Assembly: GCA_964518305.1 (NCBI GenBank) | Contig: CAZFDK010000008.1 | Location: forward strand, 1-64,000 | From: Caribbeanibacter sp964518305 | GTDB taxonomy: Bacteria; Gemmatimonadota; Gemmatimonadetes; Palauibacterales; Palauibacteraceae | DNA length: 64,000 nucleotides | Direction: 5' to 3' | Shown here: positions 9,265 to 17,488 of the stretch, piece after piece | Layout of the letters: each line of letters starts with the position of its first letter | Position numbering within the stretch: the stretch's first letter is position 1 | Position numbers and translations under genes: made by a program | Notes under the pieces: model-generated | Seen by the model: the letters and a program-made list of their open reading frames with translations, nothing else | Told to the model about the DNA's origin: nothing | Databases searched by the model: none

Positions 9265-9673
9265 GCAGGTGATTCTTCCCCTCACGGAAGCCAGCCTGGC
9301 CGAGCCGATGCACGCCGTGGCCCGGGGGGGCACACTCCGTGGGTGGCGTCCCGGTACCTCCTCCGGCGCCGCCCTGATCACGGTGCTGGCCAGCGGCGGC
9401 TACCCTCGCGACTACGACGTGGGGCGCGAGATCGAGATCCCGGACGACGTCCCCGGCCCGAACCGGCTGGTCTTCCACGCCGGAACCGATCGGGAAGACG
9501 GCCGCCTCGTCACCGGCGGCGGCCGCGTGCTCGGCGTGGTCGGGCTGGGCGACGACCTGCCGGAGGCCGGCGCCCGGAGCCGGGAGGGGGCGGACTGGAT
9601 CCGCTTCCGGGGCAAACAGTGGCGCGCCGACATCGGCCACCACGAGCTGCCGGCGGACGCCACCGGCGCCTGA
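9265..9673 (+). CDS. purD: Phosphoribosylamine-glycine ligase, 3' part (different subtype)
   Basis: The first complete codons read QVILPLTEASLAEP, which in PurD directly follows the conserved FGDPET, so this contig begins about 45 codons before the GGYP motif. It then gives SSGAALITVLASGGYPRDY, LVFHAGT, LVTGGGRVLGVVGLGD and DIGHHEL, a normal PurD C-terminus. Compared with the fragment ending at 9254 it repeats the same 45-residue region with only scattered identity, and it is the QV-LP subtype rather than the QP-LMMR subtype. It is thus the tail of a second purD, from a tandem paralogue or another genome. It is followed 40 bases later by mutM in the same direction. Confidence 0.9.
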
Positions 9674-9713
9674 AGGGCGCCGCGTAGCCTCCGCACCGAC
9701 CGCGCGCCGCGCC

Positions 9714-10541
9714 GTGCCCGAGCTTCCCGAGGCGGAGACGATCACGCGGGAGATCTGCGGAGACCTGCTGGACCGTCGGATCACGGCGGTCCGCGTGACC
9801 CACGACGACATCCTGATGAACCGCAGCGGGCAGGAGGCCTTCGCCCGCGACGTGGTGGACCGGCGGGTGACCCGTGTTGAGCGCCGCGCGAAGTACCCGC
9901 TCCTCTGGCTGGACGAAGAGCTCGTGCTGGAAGTCCAGCTCCGGATGACCGGCCGGCTGATGGTCCGCCGCGAGGCGCCCGACCCCGCACGTTTCTCGCA
10001 CGTGGCCGTGGAGATGGACCTGGACGACGGCCGCACGCTCTACTACGACGACCAGCGGCGGCTCGGGGGCTTCAGGCTGCTCACCGAGGAGGCGTGGGCC
10101 GAGCGGGAGGCCGACCTCGGGCCCGAGCCCGTGGACCCGGAGTTCGGGCCGGAGATGCTGGCCGCGATCCTCGACGGGCGGCGGGCGGCGATCAAGAACC
10201 TCCTCATGGACCAGCGACGGCTGGCCGGGGTCGGAAACATCTACGCCTCCGAGTCGCTGCATCGCGCCGGAATCGACCCCCGCAGGCCCGCCGGCTCGCT
10301 GGACGCGGAGGAGACCCTGCGGCTCTGCCGAAGGCTGCAGGACGTGCTGGAGACCGCCATTCGGCACTTCGGCACCACCTTCCGGGACTACCTCGGCGCC
10401 GACGGCCGCCCGGGGGACTTCCAGCATCACGTCCTGGTCTACGGGCGACAGGGGGAGCCCTGTACCCACTGCGGGACGGCCGTACGCCGGATCACCCAGT
10501 CCGGGCGCAGCACCTTCTTCTGCCCCGCCTGTCAGGCCTGA
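9714..10541 (+). CDS. mutM: Formamidopyrimidine-DNA glycosylase
   Basis: Base-excision repair enzyme that removes 8-oxoguanine and formamidopyrimidines and cuts the abasic site. Translation starts at GTG 9714, giving MPELPEAET with the catalytic Pro2 and Glu3. A conserved lysine is at position 60 (RRAKYPLLW), the helix-two-turn-helix region is present (LAGVGNIYASESLHRAGIDP), and a C-terminal zinc finger has Cys250, Cys253, Cys270 and Cys273. Length (275 aa) is normal. It is co-directional with the purD tail, and its end overlaps that of the convergent phosphodiesterase gene by 10 bp. Confidence 0.95.
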   Translation: MPELPEAETITREICGDLLDRRITAVRVTHDDILMNRSGQEAFARDVVDRRVTRVERRAKYPLLWLDEELVLEVQLRMTGRLMVRREAPDPARFSHVAVEMDLDDGRTLYYDDQRRLGGFRLLTEEAWAEREADLGPEPVDPEFGPEMLAAILDGRRAAIKNLLMDQRRLAGVGNIYASESLHRAGIDPRRPAGSLDAEETLRLCRRLQDVLETAIRHFGTTFRDYLGADGRPGDFQHHVLVYGRQGEPCTHCGTAVRRITQSGRSTFFCPACQA

Positions 10542-11062
10542 CCGTCGTCGTCTCCTGCCGGACGCCACTCCCCGCCGGACTCCAGATCCCGGATCTCGAC
10601 CTCCAGCTCACCGTCCGGGAGGATCCGGAGCAGGGCGGCGGTCACCGGCTTGCGCAAGCGCTTCGGGCCAGCGCTCCCGGGATTCAGCACGAGCCGTCCG
10701 TCTTCCCGCCGGTCTACCTTCGGCGTGTGGCTGTGTCCGTGCACGATCACACGCGCGTCGGGATACCGGTCGGCGAGGGCCCCGTAGTCGCCCACTCGAT
10801 GACCGTGAGCGACGGCGATCCGCACTCCGGCCACCTCCACCTCCACGTCCTCCTCCACCTCCCGTCGCACGTCCCATCCGTCGACGTTGCCCTCCACCGC
10901 GCGCAGCGGAGCCACGACAGCCAGGTCCGTCAGGATCTGGGGATCCCCGACGTCGCCAGCGTGGAGGATGACGTCGACCCCGCAAAAGAGGTGCAGGACC
11001 TCGGACCGCAGCGTCCCGTGGGTGTCGCTGACCACGCCCACCGTGACGGCTTCGTTCGTCAC
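10532..11062 (-). CDS. YfcE/MJ0936-type metallophosphoesterase
   Basis: Small calcineurin-like phosphoesterase (176 aa). The metal-binding motifs are in order: VVSDTHG (Asp and His near residues 12-14), HAGDVGD, EGNVDG (GNxD), AHGHRVG and HGHSHTP. The family hydrolyses phosphodiesters with two bound metals; YfcE acts on model phosphodiesters and the true substrate is usually unknown. The C-terminus is acidic. It is convergent with mutM (10-bp overlap) and divergent from the sigma-factor operon. Confidence 0.9.
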   Translation of the reverse strand: MTNEAVTVGVVSDTHGTLRSEVLHLFCGVDVILHAGDVGDPQILTDLAVVAPLRAVEGNVDGWDVRREVEEDVEVEVAGVRIAVAHGHRVGDYGALADRYPDARVIVHGHSHTPKVDRREDGRLVLNPGSAGPKRLRKPVTAALLRILPDGELEVEIRDLESGGEWRPAGDDDGQA

Positions 11063-11189
11063 GTCGTCCGATCCCTCCTCCGGTCGGTGTCGGGGAGCGT
11101 CGTCTCCACCGCGGCCCGGACTCTTCGGGCCCGAGGACGACCTCCCGTTACGTTGCCTCGGGCGTTCGGGGCGCCGCCCCGTGAAACTC

Positions 11190-11226
11190 CTCCCGGCCGG
11201 CCCCCGTAGGGGGACCCGGCCGGGAG
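11190..11226 (+). promoter_or_regulatory. Strong hairpin in the leader of the ECF sigma factor gene
   Basis: CTCCCGGCCGG (11190-11200) pairs perfectly with 11216-11226. An inner CCCCC (11201-11205) pairs with GGGGG (11209-11213) around a GTAG-containing loop, leaving only AC unpaired. The hairpin ends 36 bases before the sigma start. There is no T-run, so a role in leader structure or translation is more likely than termination. Confidence 0.6.
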
Positions 11227-11262
11227 AGGTGCGTCACCACGAATGAAGCGAGCGAGCGCCGC

Positions 11263-11868
11263 TTGGACTACGAGGCGCAGACAGACGAGGAGCTGGCCCA
11301 GCTGTGCGAGGGCGGCGACGAGCGTGCGGCCCGGGAACTCGTGTCCCGGCTCGAGCGCCCCCTGTTCTCCCTCATCCGGCGCACGGTCCGCGACCAGGAG
11401 CTGGCCGAAGACCTGGCCCAGGATGCCTTCGTCCGTGCCTTCAACCACCTGGAAAGCTTCGACCCCAGCTACCAGTTCTCGTCCTGGCTGTTCAAGATTG
11501 GCCACAACCTGGCCATCGATCACGTCCGAAAGAAGGGTCTGGACACCGTCTCCATCGAGGGAGCTCCCGATGCCGTGAGTCAGGAGCGGCAGGAGGCGAC
11601 CTCCATCACCCTGGAGTCACGGGGGGAGCGTCCCGACGAGGTCGCCGAGGCCCGGGCCCTGGGCGACGAGATCGAGGAGGCCATCGGCGAGCTCCGACCC
11701 GAATACCGGACGGCCGTCATGCTGCGCCACATCGAGGGACACTCCTACCGGGAGATCGCCGACATCATGGACACGCCGCTGGGCACGGTGAAGACCTACA
11801 TCCATCGCGCCCGCGGCGAGCTGCAGGACAAACTCGCCCATCTCCGCCCCGGGGGCACCGGAGCGTGA
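11263..11868 (+). CDS. ECF-type RNA polymerase sigma factor (RpoE-like)
   Basis: Directs RNA polymerase to a special promoter set, usually in response to envelope stress. The 201-residue protein has region 2 (ELAEDLAQDAFVRAFNHLESFD, FSSWLFKIGHNLAIDHVRKK) and region 4 (IEEAIGELRPEYRTAVMLRHIEG, SYREIADIMDTPLGTVKTYIHRAR), with no region 1 or 3. The only start in frame is TTG at 11263; an ATG at 11243 is in another frame and no clear ribosome-binding site is visible, so the exact start is uncertain. The next gene is its probable anti-sigma factor. A strong hairpin lies just upstream at 11190-11226. Confidence 0.93.
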   Translation: MDYEAQTDEELAQLCEGGDERAARELVSRLERPLFSLIRRTVRDQELAEDLAQDAFVRAFNHLESFDPSYQFSSWLFKIGHNLAIDHVRKKGLDTVSIEGAPDAVSQERQEATSITLESRGERPDEVAEARALGDEIEEAIGELRPEYRTAVMLRHIEGHSYREIADIMDTPLGTVKTYIHRARGELQDKLAHLRPGGTGA

Positions 11869-11923
11869 AACCGTTGAGCCACGGTCCTCGTAGGGTGGGG
11901 CGAACCGAGGAGAGGATCAGACG

Positions 11924-12526
11924 ATGAACGAAGAGCCAACCCGACAGCACCTCGAGATGGAGGAGCTCGAGCGCGTCGCGCTCGAAGAGGGCACGCTTCC
12001 GGCCCCGCGGCGGAACCACCTGGACGGGTGCGTCCGCTGTCGCCGGGAGCTGGCCTCCCTGGAGGAGCTGCACACGGCGCTCTCGGGTCTCCCCTATGAC
12101 GCCCCGTCGCCGGGCTTCGCGGACGCCGTGATGAGCCGCGTCGACCTCGCCAGGCCGTGGTACGTGCAGCTCCTCACGCGGAACTGGACGCCGGTGGCCG
12201 GTGTGTCCGCCGGGGCGTTGGCGCTGGCGGCGATCGGATTCTGGATCTGGCTCTTCACGCGGGGCGGCGTGGCCCTGGAGTCGGTGCTCTCCGTGACGGC
12301 CGAGTGGGCCCGGGCCGCGCTGTGGGACCTGGTCGTCGGCGCCGGACGCATCCTGGTCGATACCGGGATCGGCCCGACCGCCGTGGAGGCGGCTCAGTCC
12401 CTGACGCCGGGTGCGGCCGCGGCGATCGTGGCCGTACTGGCCGTCCTCGGGACGCTGGCATCGGTGACCGTGTTCAAGCTCATGGAATTTCGCGTGCCGG
12501 CCATCGGCACGGCGCGTCGCTCATAG
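11924..12526 (+). CDS. Zinc-binding membrane anti-sigma factor
   Basis: The N-terminal cytoplasmic domain carries a ZAS zinc motif, His32-x3-Cys36-x2-Cys39 (HLDGCVRC), which in RseA/ChrR-type and RsrA-type proteins holds the cognate sigma factor. Hydrophobic helices follow (around VAGVSAGALALAAIGFWIW and AAIVAVLAVLGTLASVTVF), with a segment of about 60 residues between them that may face the periplasm. It sits 55 bases after the ECF sigma gene, the normal order for a sigma/anti-sigma pair. ATG 11924 is preceded by a GAGGAG-rich site. Confidence 0.9.
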   Translation: MNEEPTRQHLEMEELERVALEEGTLPAPRRNHLDGCVRCRRELASLEELHTALSGLPYDAPSPGFADAVMSRVDLARPWYVQLLTRNWTPVAGVSAGALALAAIGFWIWLFTRGGVALESVLSVTAEWARAALWDLVVGAGRILVDTGIGPTAVEAAQSLTPGAAAAIVAVLAVLGTLASVTVFKLMEFRVPAIGTARRS

Positions 12527-12537
12527 AAGGAGCAAGG

Positions 12538-14229
12538 ATGAGAGACTCGACCCCGACCTACCCGACCCGCAGAGCCGCACGCACGGTCCTGGCGGCGATG
12601 GCCGCGGTGGCCCTGGCCTGGACAGCCGGTCCCGGGGCCTCGCAGCTCCCGGCGCAGGCGCAGCAGGCCGCCGACTCGGTGGTCGTCGAGGAGATCTCCG
12701 TCACCGTGGGGCCGGACCGCGCCGCGCTCACGGCGGAGCTGTCCGACGGGACGCGGGCGGATATCGCCCTGGAGGACGGCGACGTCGTCGTGGCGGGCGA
12801 GGAGCGCGCCGGCTACACACCCGGCGGCGAGCTCGAGTCGGCGTGGCGTGACTTCCTGCGGACCAGCGTCGATCCCACCGCGGCGAATCTCGCCGCCACC
12901 CTGGGTGACTGGTCGCCGCCCCGGGGCGCTGACTCCGAGGCCGCCGAGGTGCTGACCGCGGCCGTGTCCGACCTGGCGTCGGTGGCGCAGAGGAGCGAAG
13001 CGGCCGCCACCGCCGCCCCCGACACCGGCCGAGAGGAGGGCGCAGCGGCTGCCGCCGACACCGGTACACTGGCCGGTGAAGAGACCCGGGTGGCGCCGCC
13101 CGGTCGTCCCCTGAACGAGCTGCGGGACGGACTTCGGCGTCTCCGGAGTTCCCTGGAGCGGGTCGGCCGCGGCGTGGGGGCCATCGGCGAGGCCTCCCTC
13201 GTCGTGCACGACGACTACGAGATCGAGGAAGACCGGACCGTGGACGGAGACGTGGCGCTCCTGTCCGGGGATCTCACGGTGGCCGGCGACGTCACCGGCG
13301 ACGTGCTGGTGCTGGACGGGGAGCTGGTGCTCGAGTCCACCGCCACAGTCCAGGGCGACATCCTGCAGGTGGGCGGCTCCGTGACCAACCGGGGCGGGAC
13401 CATCGACGGCGAGCTGGTCTCCGTCGGGGGCGACCGGGCCATCACCCGGGACATGGAGGAGTCGTTCGGAGAGCCGTCGGCGCCTCCGGAGCCCGACGAG
13501 TCTCGGGAGCAGCGCTATCGGCCGGACCGGGGCATCGGCTGGGCCATCTGGGACACCGTTCGTGACGGATTCGGCGCCCTGTTCACGACCCTGAGCTTCT
13601 TCGTCGTCCTGGCGATCCTGGGCGCCATCCCGATCTTCTTCGCCCGCGAGCAGTTCGAGACGACGGTCGCCACGGTGCGCCACAGCTTCGGGCGCTCGTT
13701 CCTGCTGGGGCTGGCGGGACAGGTCCTGTTCCTCCCGGCCCTGGTGGTCCTGGCCGTGGGCATCCTCACGGTCCCGCTCATCCCCGTCTTCATGCTCGCC
13801 GTGGCCCTGGCCTGCGTCGGAGGCTACCTGGCCGTCGGCTACGCCGTGGGCGACGTCATCCGGGAGAAGGGCTACGACTGGCCGGGCGGCCTGGGATCGG
13901 GACCGTACCGGACGCTGCTCGTGGGCCTCGCGGTCCTGTTGCTGCTGTTCGGCGTCCTCGCCGTGCTGGAGTTCTTCGGCGACATGGCCGGACCCCTCCA
14001 GGTGCTCAGCCTCCTCGGTGCCATCACCGTCAGCTGGGTCGCCACCACCGCCGGCTTCGGCGCCGTGGCGCTGTCCTACGCCGGCGCGCGGGACGACTGG
14101 GCCGGCCCCGGTGGACCGGGTGGAGGGGCCACGCCGCCGGTTCCGCCGGCGGACGACGAATCTCCGCCGCCCCCCGGTCCCGAGGCCGGCGGCGAGAGTC
14201 CCGGGACGGAGGAGGGCCACCGTGCGTAG
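12538..14229 (+). CDS. Exported bactofilin-like protein with C-terminal membrane domain
   Basis: The start is ATG 12538 with AAGGAG at 12527-12532. A signal peptide precedes residue ~40 (cleavage near AQAQQ). A long acidic, Ala/Asp-rich linker follows. Near residues 220-300 is a polymer-forming (bactofilin/DUF583-like) beta-solenoid: repeated turns such as TVDGDVALLSGDLTVAGDVTGDVLV and QGDILQVGGSV. The C-terminal third has about four hydrophobic helices (TLSFFVVLAILGAIPIFF; LAGQVLFLPALVVLAVGIL; TLLVGLAVLLLLFGVLAVL; LGAITVSWVATTAGFGAVAL) and a proline-rich tail. It probably builds or senses envelope structure. Its place behind a sigma/anti-sigma pair suggests it is an envelope-stress target. 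The stop overlaps the next gene by 8 bp. Confidence 0.8.
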   Translation: MRDSTPTYPTRRAARTVLAAMAAVALAWTAGPGASQLPAQAQQAADSVVVEEISVTVGPDRAALTAELSDGTRADIALEDGDVVVAGEERAGYTPGGELESAWRDFLRTSVDPTAANLAATLGDWSPPRGADSEAAEVLTAAVSDLASVAQRSEAAATAAPDTGREEGAAAAADTGTLAGEETRVAPPGRPLNELRDGLRRLRSSLERVGRGVGAIGEASLVVHDDYEIEEDRTVDGDVALLSGDLTVAGDVTGDVLVLDGELVLESTATVQGDILQVGGSVTNRGGTIDGELVSVGGDRAITRDMEESFGEPSAPPEPDESREQRYRPDRGIGWAIWDTVRDGFGALFTTLSFFVVLAILGAIPIFFAREQFETTVATVRHSFGRSFLLGLAGQVLFLPALVVLAVGILTVPLIPVFMLAVALACVGGYLAVGYAVGDVIREKGYDWPGGLGSGPYRTLLVGLAVLLLLFGVLAVLEFFGDMAGPLQVLSLLGAITVSWVATTAGFGAVALSYAGARDDWAGPGGPGGGATPPVPPADDESPPPPGPEAGGESPGTEEGHRA

Positions 14230-15136
14230 CGGGCCCTCCACCGTCGCCGTCGGGGCCGCTCTCCTGCTGCTCAGCCTCCCGGCCGGGGCCCCGGGGCAGG
14301 AGATGACGGAGGTCCGGACCGCCCGGCGCGACGTGAATCAGGCCGAGCGGATGGAGGTGGATGTCGAGTACGCCGCCGGCAGCATCACGGTGGACCGTGC
14401 CGATCCGGGCTTCCTCTACCAGAAGTACGTCAGCTACGATGCCTCGCGCTTCGAGCCCGCCCGCAGCTGGTCGCGGGAGGACGGAGCGGCCCTCCTGGAG
14501 CTCGGCATGGAGAGCACCGGCGACGAGGGACGCTGGATCCGCTGGGACGGGCTGGACATCGACTTCGACCTGGGCGGGGTCGAGAATCTGAACGAGGCCA
14601 GCAGCACCCTGGACCTGGGCCTCTCCCGCTCCGTACCCACCACGCTCAGTCTCAGGATCGGGGCGGCCGAGTCCACGCTCCGCCTCGGCGGACTCCCCCT
14701 CACCTCCCTGAGCCTGGAGACGGGGGCCAGCGAGACGGAGCTCAGCTTCGACCGGCCCAACCCGGAGCGGATGGACCGGCTGCAGATCGAGGCGGGTGCG
14801 GCGTCGCTCCGAACGCGGAGCCTGGGCAACGCCCGCTTCGGCGAGCTCCGGCTCGAGGGAGGCGTGGGCGACGTCCGTCTGGACTTCACCGGACAGTGGA
14901 CGCGCGACGCCACGGCCACCGTGGAGGTCGGGCTCGGGTCCCTTCGGCTGCTCTTCCCCGAGGAGCTGGGAGTGAGTATCCGCCGGGAAAGCTTCCTTGC
15001 GTCCTTCGACGTCCCCGCCAGCTTCGAGCGGACCGACGAGGGGTACCGGAGCGAGAACTGGTCCTCGGCCGAGCACCGACTGACCCTGGACCTGTCGTCC
15101 GCCCTGGGCTCCGTGCGGGTCAGCGTCCGGGACTGA
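14222..15136 (+). CDS. Secreted beta-solenoid-like ('toastrack'/DUF4097-type) protein
   Basis: The GTG start at 14222 overlaps the previous stop and is preceded by GGAGG. A signal peptide (STVAVGAALLLLSLPAGAPGQE) is followed by about 280 residues of regular short beta turns, e.g. VEYAAGSITVDRA, LSLRIGAAESTLRLGG, LSLETGASETELSF, LRLEGGVGDVRLDFTG. This resembles the putative adhesin/toastrack folds found with phage-shock and LiaF-type stress proteins; the assignment is by pattern, not by a diagnostic motif. It is the fourth gene of the sigma-anti-sigma operon and should reside outside the inner membrane. Confidence 0.7.
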   Translation: MRSGPSTVAVGAALLLLSLPAGAPGQEMTEVRTARRDVNQAERMEVDVEYAAGSITVDRADPGFLYQKYVSYDASRFEPARSWSREDGAALLELGMESTGDEGRWIRWDGLDIDFDLGGVENLNEASSTLDLGLSRSVPTTLSLRIGAAESTLRLGGLPLTSLSLETGASETELSFDRPNPERMDRLQIEAGAASLRTRSLGNARFGELRLEGGVGDVRLDFTGQWTRDATATVEVGLGSLRLLFPEELGVSIRRESFLASFDVPASFERTDEGYRSENWSSAEHRLTLDLSSALGSVRVSVRD

Positions 15137-15184
15137 CCGGGGCCCGAGTCGAACGCCGTCGCCGGGCCGGGCGCGACGGGGCTC

Positions 15185-15982
15185 TCAGGCCCCGGCCGTT
15201 CCGTCCGCCTCTCTCGCCTCCACCGGGTCTCCGACGTCCACGGACAGACGCCGTGCGGCGTTCCCGTTCCGCACAGAGACCTCGAGGGTCCCCATCGACC
15301 CCCGGGTGAGGACCAGCTCTCCCGGGTCCACCGACGCGTAGCTGTGGCGAACGCGGCGCACCTCCTCTCGGCCCACCCGGATCACGGCGCGCTCCGCCGG
15401 CACCGCGTCCGACGGCACGTTCGTCACCACGTTGCCGAATCGATCCACGTGCCACACCTGGCCCCGAATCTCGCCGGAGGGGGCGCGACGCGCCTCGTCC
15501 GGCTCGAAGCTGTCCAGCGACTCCGGCGGGAGGGAGCGGCCCAGGTCTCCCGCGCCGCCGCTCGCGGCCAGGCCGGCCGCCGCCGGGGCGAAGAGGTCGC
15601 GGCCGTGGAAGGTGTCGGACAGCGGCTCGAGGCCCGTCCGGTCTGGATCCAGCTCGACGGCGGACCGGACCTCGTGCTCACGGGCCACCCAGGTGAGGAG
15701 GCCGTTGTCCGGACCCACGAACCACCGGCCCTCGGCCCGTGCCGCCACCGGCCGACGCTCTCCGCCGACGCCGGGATCCACCACCACCAGGTGAACGGTG
15801 CCCGGCGGAAAGCGGCTCCAGATGCGGCGCAGGGCCCACGCTCCGGAGCGCACGTCCCCCTGCTCCACCTCGTGCGAGACGTCCACCAGCCTGTCGGCGC
15901 CCCCGGTGAGGAGAACACCCTTCATCTCGCCCACGTATCCGTCGGCGGTGCCGAAGTCCGTGAGCAGGGTAACCGCCGTCAC
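15185..15982 (-). CDS. SAM hydrolase / SAM-dependent halogenase-like protein (DUF62)
   Basis: The 265-residue protein begins with the DUF62 signature (TLLTDFGTADGYVGEMKG), followed by DVSHEVEQGDVRSGAWAL, VHLVVVDPGVGGERR and FVGPDNGLL. This family includes SAM hydroxide adenosyltransferases (SAM + water to adenosine + methionine) and the halogenases SalL/FlA. Without the halogenase-specific loop, hydrolysis is the safer call. Its start overlaps the mrp stop by 4 bp (ATGA), so it is translationally coupled to an Fe-S assembly ATPase. A link between SAM turnover and Fe-S supply is only inferred. Confidence 0.9.
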   Translation of the reverse strand: MTAVTLLTDFGTADGYVGEMKGVLLTGGADRLVDVSHEVEQGDVRSGAWALRRIWSRFPPGTVHLVVVDPGVGGERRPVAARAEGRWFVGPDNGLLTWVAREHEVRSAVELDPDRTGLEPLSDTFHGRDLFAPAAAGLAASGGAGDLGRSLPPESLDSFEPDEARRAPSGEIRGQVWHVDRFGNVVTNVPSDAVPAERAVIRVGREEVRRVRHSYASVDPGELVLTRGSMGTLEVSVRNGNAARRLSVDVGDPVEAREADGTAGA

Positions 15983-17340
15983 GGGCCGGCGGCGGCGTCA
16001 CCCGATCCGGCGGCGGCGCCGGAGGGTTCGGCGGAATCTCCCTCGTCTCCGCCGTCGTCCTCGTCGGCGTCCTTCATCTCCTCCAGACGCTCCGACGTGC
16101 TGACGGCGATTTCGCGCAGTGACTCACCCTCGGGCGAGTCCGGACGTCCGATGACGGTGGGCATGCCCCGGTCTCCCTCCTCTCGCACCGCCACGCCCAG
16201 GGGCACGGCTCCCAGGAAGTCCATGGCCAGGGAGGCGGCCAGCTTCTCCCCGCCCCCGGAGCCGAAGATCTCGTGGGACTCCCCACAGCTCGGACAGACG
16301 AAGCCGCGCATGTTCTCCACCACGCCGGCCACGGGAACATCGAGCTTCTCGAACATCCTGATTCCCTTGAGCACGCCGCCCACGGCCACGTCTTGCGGCG
16401 TGGTGACCATCACGGCCCCGGTGACCTTGCAGAGCTGCACCAGGGAGAGCTGCGCGTCGCCGGTCCCGGGCGGGAGGTCCACGACCAGGTAATCGAGCTC
16501 GCCCCACTCCACCTGCTGCAGGAACTGGCGGACGATGCCCATGATGATCGGCCCCCGCCACATGGCGGGCGTGTCCTCTTCCACGAGAAAGCCGATGCTC
16601 ATCAGTTTCACGCCGTGGGCCTCCAGCGGAATCACCCGATCGTCGGCCATGCGGGGCTTGTCGTGCACCCCGAACATCGTCGGGATGTCCGGCCCGTAGA
16701 TGTCGGCGTCCAGGAGACCCACACTGTGGCCATCCTCGGCCCACGCGGCGGCCAGATTCGTGGCCACCGTCGACTTGCCGACGCCGCCCTTGCCGGAGCT
16801 CACCGCAACTACGTGGCGCACTCCTTCCAGCTCATCGGCCTCGGAGGGATGCCGCGACGCTTCCTCTCGGCTCACCGGCTCCGAGCCGGGCGCGGGACCA
16901 TCCGGGCCGCCCGCTCCCGCCCCGGGTGCGCTCCCGGCGCCGCCGTCACCGCCTCCCTGGCCCATCACCGGCAGGGACCTCCCGCTGGCCTCCGGCGTCT
17001 CCGCCGCGCCTCCGTCGTCTCCGGCCACGGCGCCTCCTCCGGCCGTCGATTCCGCCGCGGGACCGGCCGCGTCCACGGTCGCGCGCTCGCTGTCCTCCGG
17101 CGAGCGCACCTCCACCCGCACCGAGCTCACTCCGTCGACGAGCGAGGCCGCGTTCCGCACCTCCGCCGCCAGGTCGGACGAGTCACGGGGATCCAGGAGG
17201 AGCCGGAACCGCACGTCGCCGTCGTCGGAGACCTCCAGGTCCCTCACCAGGCCGGCCGACACGACGTCCTCGTCGGCGCGGTCGCTGTGGACCCCGGCGA
17301 GGGCGTCCTCGATATCCTCGATCAGCGCGTCCTTCTCCAT
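15979..17340 (-). CDS. mrp: Mrp/ApbC/NBP35 iron-sulfur carrier ATPase
   Basis: P-loop ATPase that binds and transfers Fe-S clusters. The N-terminal ~90 residues are a DUF59/MIP18 domain. An unusually long linker (about residues 95-165) rich in Gly, Ala, Pro and acidic residues follows. The ATPase has the deviant Walker A SSGKGGVGKSTVATNLA, the DADIYGPDIPTMFG motif, YLVVDLPPGTGDAQLS and a CxxC pair (FVCPSCGES) for cluster binding. At 453 aa it is longer than most Mrp proteins (about 350-370), because of the linker and an acidic tail. It lies between the nifU-like gene (148 bases upstream) and the DUF62 gene (overlapping). Confidence 0.94.
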   Translation of the reverse strand: MEKDALIEDIEDALAGVHSDRADEDVVSAGLVRDLEVSDDGDVRFRLLLDPRDSSDLAAEVRNAASLVDGVSSVRVEVRSPEDSERATVDAAGPAAESTAGGGAVAGDDGGAAETPEASGRSLPVMGQGGGDGGAGSAPGAGAGGPDGPAPGSEPVSREEASRHPSEADELEGVRHVVAVSSGKGGVGKSTVATNLAAAWAEDGHSVGLLDADIYGPDIPTMFGVHDKPRMADDRVIPLEAHGVKLMSIGFLVEEDTPAMWRGPIIMGIVRQFLQQVEWGELDYLVVDLPPGTGDAQLSLVQLCKVTGAVMVTTPQDVAVGGVLKGIRMFEKLDVPVAGVVENMRGFVCPSCGESHEIFGSGGGEKLAASLAMDFLGAVPLGVAVREEGDRGMPTVIGRPDSPEGESLREIAVSTSERLEEMKDADEDDGGDEGDSAEPSGAAAGSGDAAAGP

Positions 17341-17488
17341 GCGGCTCCTCTCGCGGCCAGTTCGTTCTCGTTTCAGGGAATCGGGACCGGCAGCCCGGCG
17401 GTCGGCGGCGCCGGTCGGGTCCCGGGGAAGACGGTCGGTCGAATGTCCACCGCCCGGGCGGCGGGACGGCAGCGCTGTGAGCGCCGGC

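Noticed and set aside
11190..11226. Intrinsic terminator upstream of the sigma gene
   Set aside because: The hairpin has no T-run on either strand.
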